Below, one piece after another: positions 62,901-64,000 of a stretch of 64,000 bases of DNA. Source of the stretch: Plectrocnemia conspersa (lineage: Eukaryota; Arthropoda; Insecta; Trichoptera; Polycentropodidae); assembly GCA_009617715.1 (NCBI GenBank), contig VTFK01000057.1, positions 1,054,001 through 1,118,000 of the forward strand, given 5' to 3'. Both the position numbers and the translations under genes were made by a program. The notes under the pieces are model-generated. The model saw only the letters and a program-made list of their open reading frames with translations, did not search any database and was not told where the DNA came from. How positions within the stretch are numbered: position 1 is the first letter of the stretch; every line of letters starts with the position of its first letter.

Positions 62901-63941
62901 TACTAAATAATCTATATTTTTATGCTTCAATTATGATAAGATTATTTTTTATTTAGGTAAACAGAGCGGTTTTTGCACGAGAGATCAATTCAGATGTGCA
63001 AATACTTATTGCATCGCTAAGAATTTAACATGCAATGGTAAATAATAAATTATTAAATGACATACCAAATTTTGTATTAATTAATAAAAACATACATAGG
63101 CATTGACAACTGCGGAGATACATCAGACGAAGTTGATTGTGTAAAATCGGCATGTTCTATCGGAACGTGTTCTCAATTATGCGTTGAAAAAAAGGGTCGC
63201 TACTCTTGCAAGTAAATATATCATTACTTCATTTATTAAATAATACAAAACGAGCTGCTTCTAAATTTGTATACGTATATTATAGATGTGCTCCAGGATA
63301 TCACATGAAAAGCTACGGAAATAAAAGCACATGTGAAGCTATGGGTGATAATGCTAAATTGATTGTAACGAGCGACGCAGATCTCCGTATCTTAGATCCA
63401 CATAAAGCGGATAATAATTCGCATACGTCTTTGCTTCAACGGAACCATACTACTGCAGGGTAAATAAAGTTTTATAAATAGCTCTTTTTATATAAATTTA
63501 TACAATACTTTATAAAATACTTTCTTAGGTTTAAAATCGGATATCATGATATACTGTGGGGTGTAAACAAAACTGAGATATTCTGGACAGAACACCGTCA
63601 AAGGAAAATCGTTAAATTGGTCGCTAACACTCAAGATATCATCAAACATGAAGCGATCGTGCCTCACATCAGCGATCAATCCATAATAACTATTGTAAGA
63701 TAATTTAATAATATTTTTAATGCATATATTAATAATAAATATATTTTTAGATAAGTGGTATGACAGAACCGAGAGGGATTGCTATTGAATGGGTTTCTAA
63801 ACGTATTTATTGGACTGAAGGCGGCGGTCATGTGAATGCTCCGGGAACAATCGGAGCTGCTACGATTGAAGGTCGCATGCGAACCACTCTCGTATCGGGA
63901 TTACACGAACCTCAAGATATAGTCGTAAATCCGAATACAAG
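5862..63941 (+). CDS. LRP1: Low-density lipoprotein receptor-related protein 1-like (LRP1), 69 exons in window, 3' incomplete
   Basis: A giant endocytic and signalling receptor: signal peptide, LDL-A clusters of 3, 7, 10 and 11 repeats, eight YWTD propellers in a 2-4-1-1 arrangement between clusters, and EGF modules after each. Human LRP1 has clusters of 2, 8, 10 and 11 and the same propeller order; megalin (LRP2) starts with a much longer cluster of seven, so LRP1 is the better call. About 12.2 kb of coding sequence (about 4,080 residues) is present, against 4,544 residues in human LRP1; the missing part should hold the rest of propeller 8, EGFs, one membrane helix and the NPxY tail. LDL-A and EGF exons are mostly flanked by phase-1 introns, propeller DPxxG junctions by phase-2 introns. 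LRP1 binds many ligands in a calcium-dependent way at the cell surface and recycles through endosomes. One junction (exon 13/14) is out of phase by one base. Confidence 0.94.
5932..6468. other. Start of LRP1 intron 1
   Basis: Contains only the donor-side intron sequence, mixed composition, no recognised gene or repeat. Confidence 0.5.
6948..7145 (+). repeat. Direct repeat, copy 1
   Basis: About 200 bases beginning TTTCTTTAATTGTAGGCCCG and running through GTATTTGACTAGCATTTTAT. They recur at 7259-7480 with small differences in homopolymers and a short duplication of CCGCGTAGCGTAA in the second copy. Confidence 0.8.
7259..7480 (+). repeat. Direct repeat, copy 2
   Basis: Second copy of the unit at 6948-7145, about 310 bases downstream. 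It contains an extra GTAGCGTAA-poly(A) segment, which points to slippage within the element. Confidence 0.8.
8560..8935 (-). pseudogene. Jockey-like non-LTR reverse transcriptase fragment
   Basis: The minus strand, read across several frames, gives classic non-LTR polymerase blocks in the right order: [15 protein letters not shown] and QKLN (about 8858-8902), [13 protein letters not shown] sequence, then [11 protein letters not shown] (8634-8665), which carries the catalytic ADD. Stops and frameshifts lie between the blocks (for example TAA in place of the Gln before AFDKV). This is a dead fragment of the polymerase domain. It belongs to a different part of the polymerase than the fragments at 20600 and 23450. 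Confidence 0.75.
8985..9260 (+). repeat. Dispersed repeat family A, copy 1
   Basis: Shares ordered blocks with 22245-22515 (same strand) and 28795-28990 (inverse): ACCTAGCAGTT, AGAAAT..CCGCGCC, GATAGGGATGGCTGGCGAAG, AAAGCAGGTA and TGTACATTTTTATCTCCATT. No coding potential was seen. Confidence 0.7.
9299..9420 (+). repeat. Copy of one arm of the foldback element at 58065-58262
   Basis: Matches 58165-58300: ACGATTTTATT, TTCTGAGAA, AATTGTTTTTTGCGCTCTCC, TATTAGTCAAAATT. Here only one arm is present, directly after family A copy 1. Confidence 0.65.
9421..11330. other. AT-rich intron 1 sequence
   Basis: I see no gene and no clear element. A short GC-rich patch at 9730-9775 (GCCGGAACGCCGTTCC) stands out against the surrounding sequence and may be a transposon end. 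Confidence 0.4.
11330..11600 (-). pseudogene. Possible mariner-like transposase remnant
   Basis: On the minus strand [22 protein letters not shown] resembles the mariner block around the second catalytic aspartate (TGDESWV followed by KRQ). Upstream residues are heavily decayed. Similarity covers one short block only, so this is a weak call. Confidence 0.3.
11840..12350. other. GC-rich patch and C-runs in intron 1
   Basis: Positions 11838-11925 are markedly GC- and CpG-rich. Pure C-runs lie at about 11986-11995 and 12332-12346. The part 12165-12310 shares blocks (GTTGCGAAACG, AACCTAACC, AGAAAAATGCAT, TTTAATGAAATA) with the repeats at 57120-57175 and 58425-58480. No gene. Confidence 0.4.
12542..12692. 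mobile_element. Foldback MITE family B, copy 1
   Basis: Two long arms are inverted around the centre GGGCGTGCGGAACGAATGTA. The left arm GTGAGATATATTCCCTTT pairs with AAAGGGAATGTATCTCAC on the right, and the inner parts GTGTTAAGTGAC/GTCACTTAACAC also pair. A second copy lies at 33234-33398. Nearly the whole length can fold on itself. No coding capacity. Confidence 0.85.
12700..17840. other. AT-rich intron 1 sequence
   Basis: Mostly AT-rich without genes. It contains a perfect palindrome at 15589-15610, a two-copy TGTTAATCGAAAGACAC at 17192-17208 and 17213-17229, and a minus-strand open stretch at 16620-16910 that I could not identify. Confidence 0.4.
15589..15610. repeat. 22-bp perfect palindrome
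   Basis: CCATCATGACATGTCATGATGG reads identically on both strands, in AT-rich sequence. Confidence 0.9.
17847..19578 (-). mobile_element. Tigger/pogo-type DNA transposon, internally deleted
   Basis: The ends are 23-25-bp inverted repeats with one mismatch (CACCCATACCTCGCTTTACG left, CGTATAGCGAGGTATGGGTG right), each flanked by TA, the pogo-type target. Subterminal GGCCG...GTATAACGAA motifs occur at both ends, as in Tigger elements. Inside is a minus-strand transposase lacking its N-terminal DNA-binding domains. It lies in LRP1 intron 1 in antisense orientation. With stops and a frameshift in the transposase it should be non-autonomous. Confidence 0.9.
18321..19430 (-). pseudogene. Tigger/Jerky-like transposase (DDE_1), broken
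   Basis: The longest open part (18528-19301) contains [24 protein letters not shown] and [14 protein letters not shown], the three catalytic Asp blocks of the pogo/Tigger DDD transposases. Homology continues upstream to about 19430 (LHNFKMKG, then a TAA stop, then [18 protein letters not shown]), and downstream in another frame at 18321-18515 ([17 protein letters not shown]), so there is at least one stop and one frameshift. The CENP-B type N-terminal helix-turn-helix domains are missing. The homology ends near the element's right terminus, which indicates an internal deletion. Confidence 0.92.
20191..20240. repeat. ACCGGT-palindrome terminus, outer left end
   Basis: ATTGCAATAATACCGGTATT followed by ACAGTTAATACCGGTATTG. 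It matches in inverse orientation the block at 26781-26864, so the two could be the ends of one 6.7-kb insertion. Confidence 0.6.
20470..21060 (+). pseudogene. Non-LTR retrotransposon reverse transcriptase fragment
   Basis: Around 20665-20725 the + strand encodes [18 protein letters not shown], a decayed version of the VPQGSxLGPLLFxLFINDI block of Jockey/CR1-type reverse transcriptases. Further on, about 20870-21000, LGITFES and [20 protein letters not shown] match the region after the polymerase core. Frameshifts and stops interrupt it, and the catalytic ADD block is missing between the two parts. Confidence 0.7.
21826..21879. repeat. ACCGGT-palindrome terminus, inner left end
   Basis: GAATTGCAATACCGGTATTC followed by GGGCAAAAT and a second ACCGGTATTA. 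It closely resembles the left end of the short element at 47802-48035. Confidence 0.6.
21949..22120. mobile_element. Small MITE with a long G-run
   Basis: CATGCAGTGGCATAG at 21949 and CTACGCCACTCCATG ending at 22120 are inverted repeats with two mismatches. The interior has a run of about 13 G on the left and C/G-rich sequence (CCCCCCGGACCCCCCC) on the right, separated by AT-rich sequence. About 172 bases, no coding capacity. Confidence 0.65.
22245..22515 (+). repeat. Dispersed repeat family A, copy 2
   Basis: Ordered blocks shared with 8985-9260, including GATAGGGATGGCTGGCGAAG and TGTACATTTTTATCTCCATT. It contains GCATACACGTGATT, absent in copy 1 and present in the inverse copy at 28795. 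Confidence 0.7.
22531..22560. repeat. ACCGGT-palindrome terminus, inner right end
   Basis: GGCAATACCGGTATTACCGG followed by TATTGACTGT. It could pair with the inner left end at 21826-21879 as a nested insertion. Confidence 0.5.
23395..23545 (+). pseudogene. Second non-LTR reverse transcriptase fragment
   Basis: [13 protein letters not shown] followed, one frame over, by LIFINDIN is the same polymerase block as at 20665-20725, better preserved here but frameshifted. Only about 150 bases are recognisable. Confidence 0.65.
24419..24496 (+). repeat. Perfect 39-bp tandem duplication
   Basis: 24419-24457 and 24458-24496 are identical 39-base units beginning TGTTTGGCTCATAATTTCC and ending TATACCA. 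Confidence 0.95.
24500..26780. other. AT-rich intron 1 sequence
   Basis: No recognised gene. Minus-strand open stretches at 25417-25686 and 26378-26695 are low-complexity (Phe, Tyr, Lys rich) products of AT composition. Confidence 0.4.
26781..26864. repeat. ACCGGT-palindrome terminus, outer right end
   Basis: ACCGGTAATACCGGTATTAA, then a CTGTTTTTTCTCTCTGTAAT block and ACCGGTATTGAAAATTTCGG with TATTATTGCAATT. It matches 47970-48035 closely and 20191-20240 in inverse orientation. Confidence 0.6.
27240..27660 (-). other. GC-rich island with overlapping open frames, unidentified
   Basis: A 420-base region of clearly higher GC than its surroundings. The minus strand is open for 133 codons in one frame. 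In another frame it reads [17 protein letters not shown] and [18 protein letters not shown] before a stop, which looks protein-like (helical, GC-rich third positions). I do not recognise either. Options are a transposon piece, a nested exon or a regulatory CpG-rich element. Confidence 0.35.
28795..28990 (-). repeat. Dispersed repeat family A, copy 3
   Basis: Inverse copy: CTTCGCCAGCCATCCCTAT, TACCTGCTTTTATTTTCAC and AATTGCGTGTATGCAATACC. It has an expanded poly(A) and a replaced segment at 28905-28925. Confidence 0.65.
29000..32750. other. AT-rich intron 1 sequence
   Basis: No gene or clear element recognised. The open stretch at 31904-32284 has no ATG at its start and no recognisable motif. 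Confidence 0.4.
32759..33010. mobile_element. hAT-type MITE, 252 bp, with 8-bp target duplication
   Basis: The ends CATGGTTTCCCAAACT and AGTTTGGGAAACCCTG are inverted repeats with one mismatch. The element is flanked by perfect 8-base duplications CTGTAGAG at 32751-32758 and 33011-33018, the hAT hallmark. GTTCCGCGGAACACTGGTGT, itself partly palindromic, lies just inside the left end. The ORF across its right end is a by-product. Confidence 0.92.
33234..33398. mobile_element. Foldback MITE family B, copy 2
   Basis: GCGTACGGTGAGATACATTC at the left is matched by GAATGTATCTCACCGTACGC at the right, an exact 20-bp inverted repeat. The arms continue inward with few mismatches to the centre GGGCGTGCGGAACGCATTTA. 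The same family is at 12542-12692. Both copies keep the right flank CGCCTGCT, suggesting the true end lies a few bases further out. Confidence 0.88.
33435..33575 (+). repeat. Diverged repeat related to units in LRP1 intron 2
   Basis: TTCATTAGCCCGCCTGATTC followed by GGCGGCTATTCAAATAAAT corresponds to the units at 36780-36930 and 37000-37130 in the intron after exon 2. Confidence 0.5.
33895..33939. repeat. Hairpin with 16-bp perfect stem
   Basis: TCTCGCTCGCACCTAA (33895-33910) pairs with TTAGGTGCGAGCGAGA (33924-33939). The CTCGC/GCGAG arm motif resembles the foldback family B. Confidence 0.8.
34066..34199 (+). repeat. Short direct repeat
   Basis: CTGACCCTGAATAATATAAT with TATGAC (34066-34092) recurs as CTGATCCTGAATAATATAAT at about 34172-34198, with TATTCTGAC/ATTCTAAC spacers between. 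Degenerate tandem structure. Confidence 0.55.
34200..36221. other. 3' end of LRP1 intron 1
   Basis: AT-rich, no gene seen. Ends in the acceptor TTTTATTTCAG at 36211-36221. Confidence 0.5.
36222..38797 (+). CDS. LRP1: LRP1 exons 2-4: LDL-A cluster I
   Basis: Exons 36222-36323, 38444-38593 and 38669-38797, all with phase-1 borders. Residues about 24-150. The first repeat ([13 protein letters not shown]...) keeps six cysteines, but its last loop is only CDDVC, so the calcium-binding SDE residues are absent. The second has an enlarged loop [14 protein letters not shown]. The third ([25 protein letters not shown]) is normal. Exon 3 ends at 38593 before GTTATT, which restores codon TGT across the junction; reading through instead gives a hydrophobic intron-encoded stretch. 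Cluster I is the N-terminal small ligand-binding cluster of LRP1. Confidence 0.9.
36324..38443. repeat. LRP1 intron 2 with diverged tandem units and a MITE
   Basis: Two related units at about 36780-36930 and 37000-37130 share the order GTAGTTTTxATxATAT, TAAATxTCxGCTA, GTTAGxCAGT, ATGGCxxCTATT and CGTAACTxTGTT. A third weaker unit follows. A Tigger-like MITE occupies 38175-38371. Confidence 0.5.
38175..38371. mobile_element. Tigger-like MITE family C, copy 1
   Basis: The right end AATTTACCGTGTTATTGGGG with AGTCTACTGTA matches the left end CAGTAAC(C-run)CAATAGCACGGTAA in inverse orientation. The interior GATATCCTCCCTTTGGTTCG and CTCACACATAAAGTAAC is shared with 48583-48760. The left end holds a run of 14 C. 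Confidence 0.8.
38872..39188 (+). CDS. LRP1: LRP1 exons 5-6: EGF pair
   Basis: Exons 38872-38988 and 39063-39188, one EGF each, phase 1. The first has [19 protein letters not shown]. The second starts [15 protein letters not shown], the DxDEC signature of a calcium-binding EGF, and continues [13 protein letters not shown]. Residues about 151-231, leading into propeller 1. Confidence 0.93.
39266..40328 (+). CDS. LRP1: LRP1 exons 7-10: propeller 1
   Basis: Exons 39266-39407, 39478-39593, 39700-39862 and 39928-40328 (phases 1-2, 2-1, 1-2, 2-1). Residues about 232-505. YWTD-type blades: [59 protein letters not shown]. The DPTRG junction between exons 9 and 10 has the phase-2 intron repeated in other propellers of the gene. 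YWTD propellers release ligand at endosomal pH in LDL-receptor proteins. Confidence 0.93.
40403..40540 (+). CDS. LRP1: LRP1 exon 11: EGF after propeller 1
   Basis: One phase-1 exon encoding [17 protein letters not shown], then [15 protein letters not shown]. The NGGC-xHLC pattern is the usual capping EGF after a YWTD propeller. Confidence 0.93.
40682..43662 (+). CDS. LRP1: LRP1 exons 12-15: propeller 2, with a phase break
   Basis: Exons 40682-40859, 40935-41185, 41246-41401 and 43415-43662. Residues about 552-829. Blades include [51 protein letters not shown] and [12 protein letters not shown]. Exon 13 ends AAA AGG G before GTAAGA (phase 1), but exon 14 needs a phase-2 start to read G-ATA-ATG-TTT-TGG, so one base is missing at or near the AAAAGGGG at 41179-41186. 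Every other DPxxG intron of this gene is phase 2, which suggests an assembly or homopolymer error more than a true break. The intron 41402-43414 carries a mariner remnant. Confidence 0.88.
41930..42400 (-). pseudogene. Mariner transposase remnant in LRP1 intron 14
   Basis: The minus strand encodes [20 protein letters not shown], then [16 protein letters not shown], the mariner N-terminal helix-turn-helix. After a gap it encodes [20 protein letters not shown], the block around the second catalytic aspartate (TGDEKWV), in another frame. The middle of the transposase is deleted and the rest is decayed. It is antisense to LRP1. Confidence 0.8.
43739..46529 (+). CDS. LRP1: LRP1 exons 16-23: EGF and LDL-A cluster II (7 repeats)
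   Basis: Exons 43739-43907, 43973-44061, 44126-44209, 44286-44373, 44444-44520, 45811-45953, 46016-46222 and 46292-46529. Residues about 830-1194. An EGF ([19 protein letters not shown]) is followed by seven LDL-A repeats, most with intact CDG..DC..GSDE calcium sites (for example [20 protein letters not shown]). Between repeats six and seven is a Thr/Pro linker, [17 protein letters not shown], a likely O-glycosylated spacer. Human cluster II has eight repeats, so one is lost here or gained there. Many repeats are split by an intron just before the C-I-P position. Confidence 0.93.
44655..44845 (+). CDS. Candidate alternative terminal exon in LRP1 intron 20
   Basis: After exon 20 (ends 44520, phase 1) an acceptor CGGGTCTAG at 44646-44654 opens a frame that is in the correct phase and stays open for 62 codons to TGA at 44843-44845. 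The peptide begins [18 protein letters not shown] and contains [17 protein letters not shown] and [17 protein letters not shown] content is well above the flanking intron. AATAAA occurs at 44834 and again at 45024. If used it would end the receptor after the third repeat of cluster II and give a secreted fragment. I do not recognise the peptide. Alternatives are a retro-inserted gene fragment or an exon of a nested gene. Confidence 0.4.
45024..45029 (+). promoter_or_regulatory. Possible polyadenylation signal for the alternative terminal exon
   Basis: AATAAA 179 bases after the TGA of the candidate exon. Such hexamers are common in AT-rich introns, so alone it proves little. Confidence 0.25.
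46607..46852 (+). CDS. LRP1: LRP1 exon 24: EGF pair
   Basis: Two EGF modules in one phase-1 exon, residues about 1195-1276: [17 protein letters not shown], then [16 protein letters not shown], followed by [20 protein letters not shown] and [14 protein letters not shown]. Neither has a strong calcium-binding signature at its start. Confidence 0.93.
47161..49506 (+). CDS. LRP1: LRP1 exons 25-28: propeller 3 and EGF
   Basis: Exons 47161-47361, 47427-47631, 48897-49070 and 49133-49506. Residues about 1277-1594. Blades: [72 protein letters not shown] and [19 protein letters not shown]. The exon 26/27 junction is the phase-2 DPRYG position. The EGF in exon 28 is [17 protein letters not shown]. The intron 47632-48896 carries two MITEs. 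Confidence 0.94.
47802..48035. mobile_element. Short element with ACCGGT-palindrome ends
   Basis: The left end CAATACCGGTATTGGGGCAA matches 21826-21850, and the right end (TAATACCGGTATTCTAAATC followed by CCGGTATTATTGCAATT) matches 26815-26864. The ends are inverted with respect to each other. About 234 bases, no coding capacity: a non-autonomous member of the family. Confidence 0.7.
48583..48760. mobile_element. Tigger-like MITE family C, copy 2
   Basis: TACAGTAGACCCAATAACAC with GGTAAATT at the left is inverted at the right as AATTTACCGTGTTATTGGAG with GCTCTACTGTA. The terminal TA fits pogo/Tigger targets. The interior is shared with 38175-38371. The ORF 48636-48848 is only the element interior. 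Confidence 0.85.
49576..51354 (+). CDS. LRP1: LRP1 exons 29-34: propeller 4 (divergent) and EGF
   Basis: Exons 49576-49742, 49812-50044, 50564-50688, 50759-50850, 50923-51064 and 51181-51354. Residues about 1595-1905. Blades depart from [45 protein letters not shown] and LYYTTNHDA. The fold is still supported by position, by ISGFAIDWM-type repeats ([10 protein letters not shown]) and by the phase pattern. The EGF in exon 34 is [16 protein letters not shown], then [10 protein letters not shown]. Confidence 0.92.
51429..52721 (+). CDS. LRP1: LRP1 exons 35-40: propeller 5 and EGF
   Basis: Exons 51429-51560, 51631-51891, 51966-52111, 52185-52336, 52421-52534 and 52591-52721. Residues about 1906-2217. 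Blades: [71 protein letters not shown] and LYWIYN. The EGF in exon 40 is [19 protein letters not shown]. Its last loop is short. Confidence 0.93.
52722..53314. other. LRP1 intron 40
   Basis: AT-rich, no element or coding sequence recognised. Confidence 0.5.
53315..54569 (+). CDS. LRP1: LRP1 exons 41-44: propeller 6, EGF and start of cluster III
   Basis: Exons 53315-53417, 53484-53611, 53669-53933 and 54000-54569. Residues about 2218-2572. Blades: [84 protein letters not shown] and [16 protein letters not shown]. The 570-base exon 44 is the longest of the gene and holds the last blades, the EGF ([18 protein letters not shown]) and the first cysteine of cluster III repeat 1 ([11 protein letters not shown]). 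Confidence 0.94.
54643..56025 (+). CDS. LRP1: LRP1 exons 45-49: LDL-A cluster III, repeats 1-8
   Basis: Exons 54643-54734, 54975-55113, 55185-55432, 55491-55649 and 55721-56025. Most repeats have intact DC..xSDE sites. Repeat 4 has a long first loop ([21 protein letters not shown]), repeat 5 a long calcium-side loop ([18 protein letters not shown]), and repeat 7 ends [11 protein letters not shown]. Exon 49 ends in phase 0 in the middle of repeat 8 (CANGRCTAK), which is completed by [10 protein letters not shown] in exon 50 across a 2.6-kb intron. Confidence 0.94.
57090..57670 (+). repeat. Intron 49 tandem repeat, copy 1 (interrupted by hAT MITE)
   Basis: Shares with 57690-58060 the order AAACTCAATTTGACAGTT, GCTGTTCAAACCCAAACC, AAAAT(A)CAAACTAA, ATAAGC, CATAGTT-GTCTxCAC, GATAGCTATxCTTACCGATA and GACTTCTGATATGAGA. 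Within it, TTTAGTTTGTACTTTTG (57224-57240) and its complement at 57247-57262 form a 16-bp stem. Confidence 0.75.
57355..57585. mobile_element. hAT-type MITE, 231 bp, with 8-bp target duplication
   Basis: The ends CAGGGGTGGCCAACCC and GGGTTGGCTACCCCTG are 16-bp inverted repeats with one mismatch. It is flanked by perfect GTCTACAC at 57347-57354 and 57586-57593. GCGGGCCAC and GCGGGCC blocks lie inside each end. The neighbouring repeat copy carries the uninterrupted equivalent GTCTGCAC followed by TTGATA at about 57974-57988, a paralogous empty site. Confidence 0.95.
57690..58060 (+). repeat. Intron 49 tandem repeat, copy 2
   Basis: Second copy of the unit at 57090-57670, without the hAT insertion. 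An extra segment GATGGGCGCTAGCGAAATTA is present near its start. Related inverse copy at 4985-5215. Confidence 0.75.
58065..58262. mobile_element. Foldback element with about 80-bp arms
   Basis: The left arm (ATTTTGGTCAATAGGAGGGC, ATCACTTCTCAGAAGTCAAA, CCACGTCAAAAGCAATAAAA) is inverted at 58176-58258 as TTTTATTGCTTTTGTCGTGG, TTTTTGATTTCTGAGAAGGG and TCTCCTATTGGTCAAAAT. The spacer is about 35 bases and GC-rich (GCGGTCCCACTGCGACGGCG). One arm recurs at 9299-9420, and ATTTTATTGCTTTTAACGTGG again at 58372-58392. Confidence 0.8.
58663..59064 (+). CDS. LRP1: LRP1 exons 50-51: end of cluster III (repeats 8-10)
   Basis: Exons 58663-58864 and 58933-59064. Repeats end [23 protein letters not shown] and [10 protein letters not shown]. 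Together with exons 44-49 cluster III has ten LDL-A repeats, as in human LRP1. The exon 51 acceptor is a tandem AGCAG, so the exon can begin at 58933 or 58936, adding or omitting one Ala with no frame change. Confidence 0.93.
59132..59457 (+). CDS. LRP1: LRP1 exons 52-53: EGF pair
   Basis: Exons 59132-59297 and 59375-59457. First [21 protein letters not shown], then CSCKKGYKV. The second is [20 protein letters not shown], then [12 protein letters not shown], a calcium-binding EGF. It is split by a phase-2 intron. Confidence 0.93.
59528..60665 (+). CDS. LRP1: LRP1 exons 54-56: propeller 7
   Basis: Exons 59528-59954, 60026-60243 and 60405-60665. Residues about 3082-3383. Blades: [50 protein letters not shown] followed by [49 protein letters not shown] and [16 protein letters not shown]. 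This is the best conserved propeller of the gene. The DPRHG junction is phase 2. Confidence 0.95.
60725..63211 (+). CDS. LRP1: LRP1 exons 57-66: EGF and LDL-A cluster IV (11 repeats)
   Basis: Exons 60725-60933, 61001-61162, 61221-61373, 61436-61560, 61887-62030, 62178-62423, 62489-62728, 62801-62889, 62957-63037 and 63100-63211. An EGF ([18 protein letters not shown]) is followed by eleven LDL-A repeats, nearly all with full calcium sites ([117 protein letters not shown]). Human cluster IV also has eleven. The cluster is a major ligand-binding region. Intron phases here mix 0, 1 and 2. Exon 66 also starts the next EGF ([10 protein letters not shown]). Confidence 0.95.
63286..63941 (+). CDS. 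LRP1: LRP1 exons 67-69: EGF end and start of propeller 8
   Basis: Exons 63286-63459, 63529-63694 and 63751-63941. [16 protein letters not shown] completes the EGF. Blades [32 protein letters not shown] and [18 protein letters not shown] follow, ending at VVNPNTR with a phase-2 donor GTTAGT. The intron then runs to the window edge, where TTTTAATTTTAG (63989-64000) is an acceptor in place, so exon 70 should start at base 64001. Confidence 0.93.
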
Positions 63942-64000
63942 GTTAGTTAAATAATTACGACAAGTCTATCATATGATTCACTGAACCCTTTTAATTTTAG

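Noticed and set aside
62473..62910. Plus-strand open stretch of 145 codons in cluster IV
   Set aside because: It is the alternative frame of exons 63-64. The LDL-A frame has the cysteine and SDE pattern.
1..64000. CRISPR array, operons, ribosome-binding sites or phage
   Set aside because: The sequence is eukaryotic with spliced genes; no regularly spaced repeats or bacterial signals were seen.

Overview
The window is AT-rich animal nuclear DNA, most likely from an insect (order not determined). The grounds are spliced genes with GT-AG introns, a very large LDL-receptor-family gene whose module order is that of LRP1, a multi-finger C2H2 gene, and many decayed insect-type transposons (Tigger/pogo, mariner, hAT, Jockey-like non-LTR). 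There is no operon-like organisation, CRISPR array, rRNA or tRNA that I could see.

Layout. (1) 300-3080: a compact four-exon C2H2 zinc-finger gene on + (1085-2512, 411 codons plus stop). Upstream lies an inverted, damaged copy of its own finger region joined to a hAT-like end; downstream is a hAT transposase fragment. (2) 3080-5720: gene-free spacer with dispersed repeats and a 17-bp-stem hairpin. (3) 5720-5931: GC-rich 5' end of the LRP1-like gene with a signal-peptide exon. (4) 5932-36221: a 30-kb first intron, essentially a graveyard of transposons and repeats. (5) 36222-63941: 68 further coding exons of the LRP1-like gene. The gene runs off the right edge; the last two bases of the window are a consistent acceptor AG for the next exon.

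The LRP1-like protein as spliced here is about 4,080 residues. The order is signal peptide; LDL-A cluster I (3 repeats, the first degenerate); EGF pair; propellers 1 and 2 each followed by an EGF; cluster II (7 repeats); EGF pair; propellers 3-6 each followed by an EGF; cluster III (10 repeats); EGF pair; propeller 7 and EGF; cluster IV (11 repeats); EGF; and the first part of propeller 8. The end of propeller 8, the membrane-proximal EGFs, the membrane segment and the cytoplasmic tail lie beyond the window. Exon boundaries were chosen from GT/AG sites and reading phase. Every junction is phase-consistent except one (exon 13/14), where one base appears to be missing.

Points most worth a second look: an unexplained in-frame open exon with its own stop and downstream AATAAA inside the LRP1 intron after exon 20 (possible truncated secreted isoform); the phase break at exon 13/14; the inverted zinc-finger duplication next to a hAT end; and a hAT MITE with a perfect 8-bp target duplication that has a paralogous empty site a few hundred bases away.
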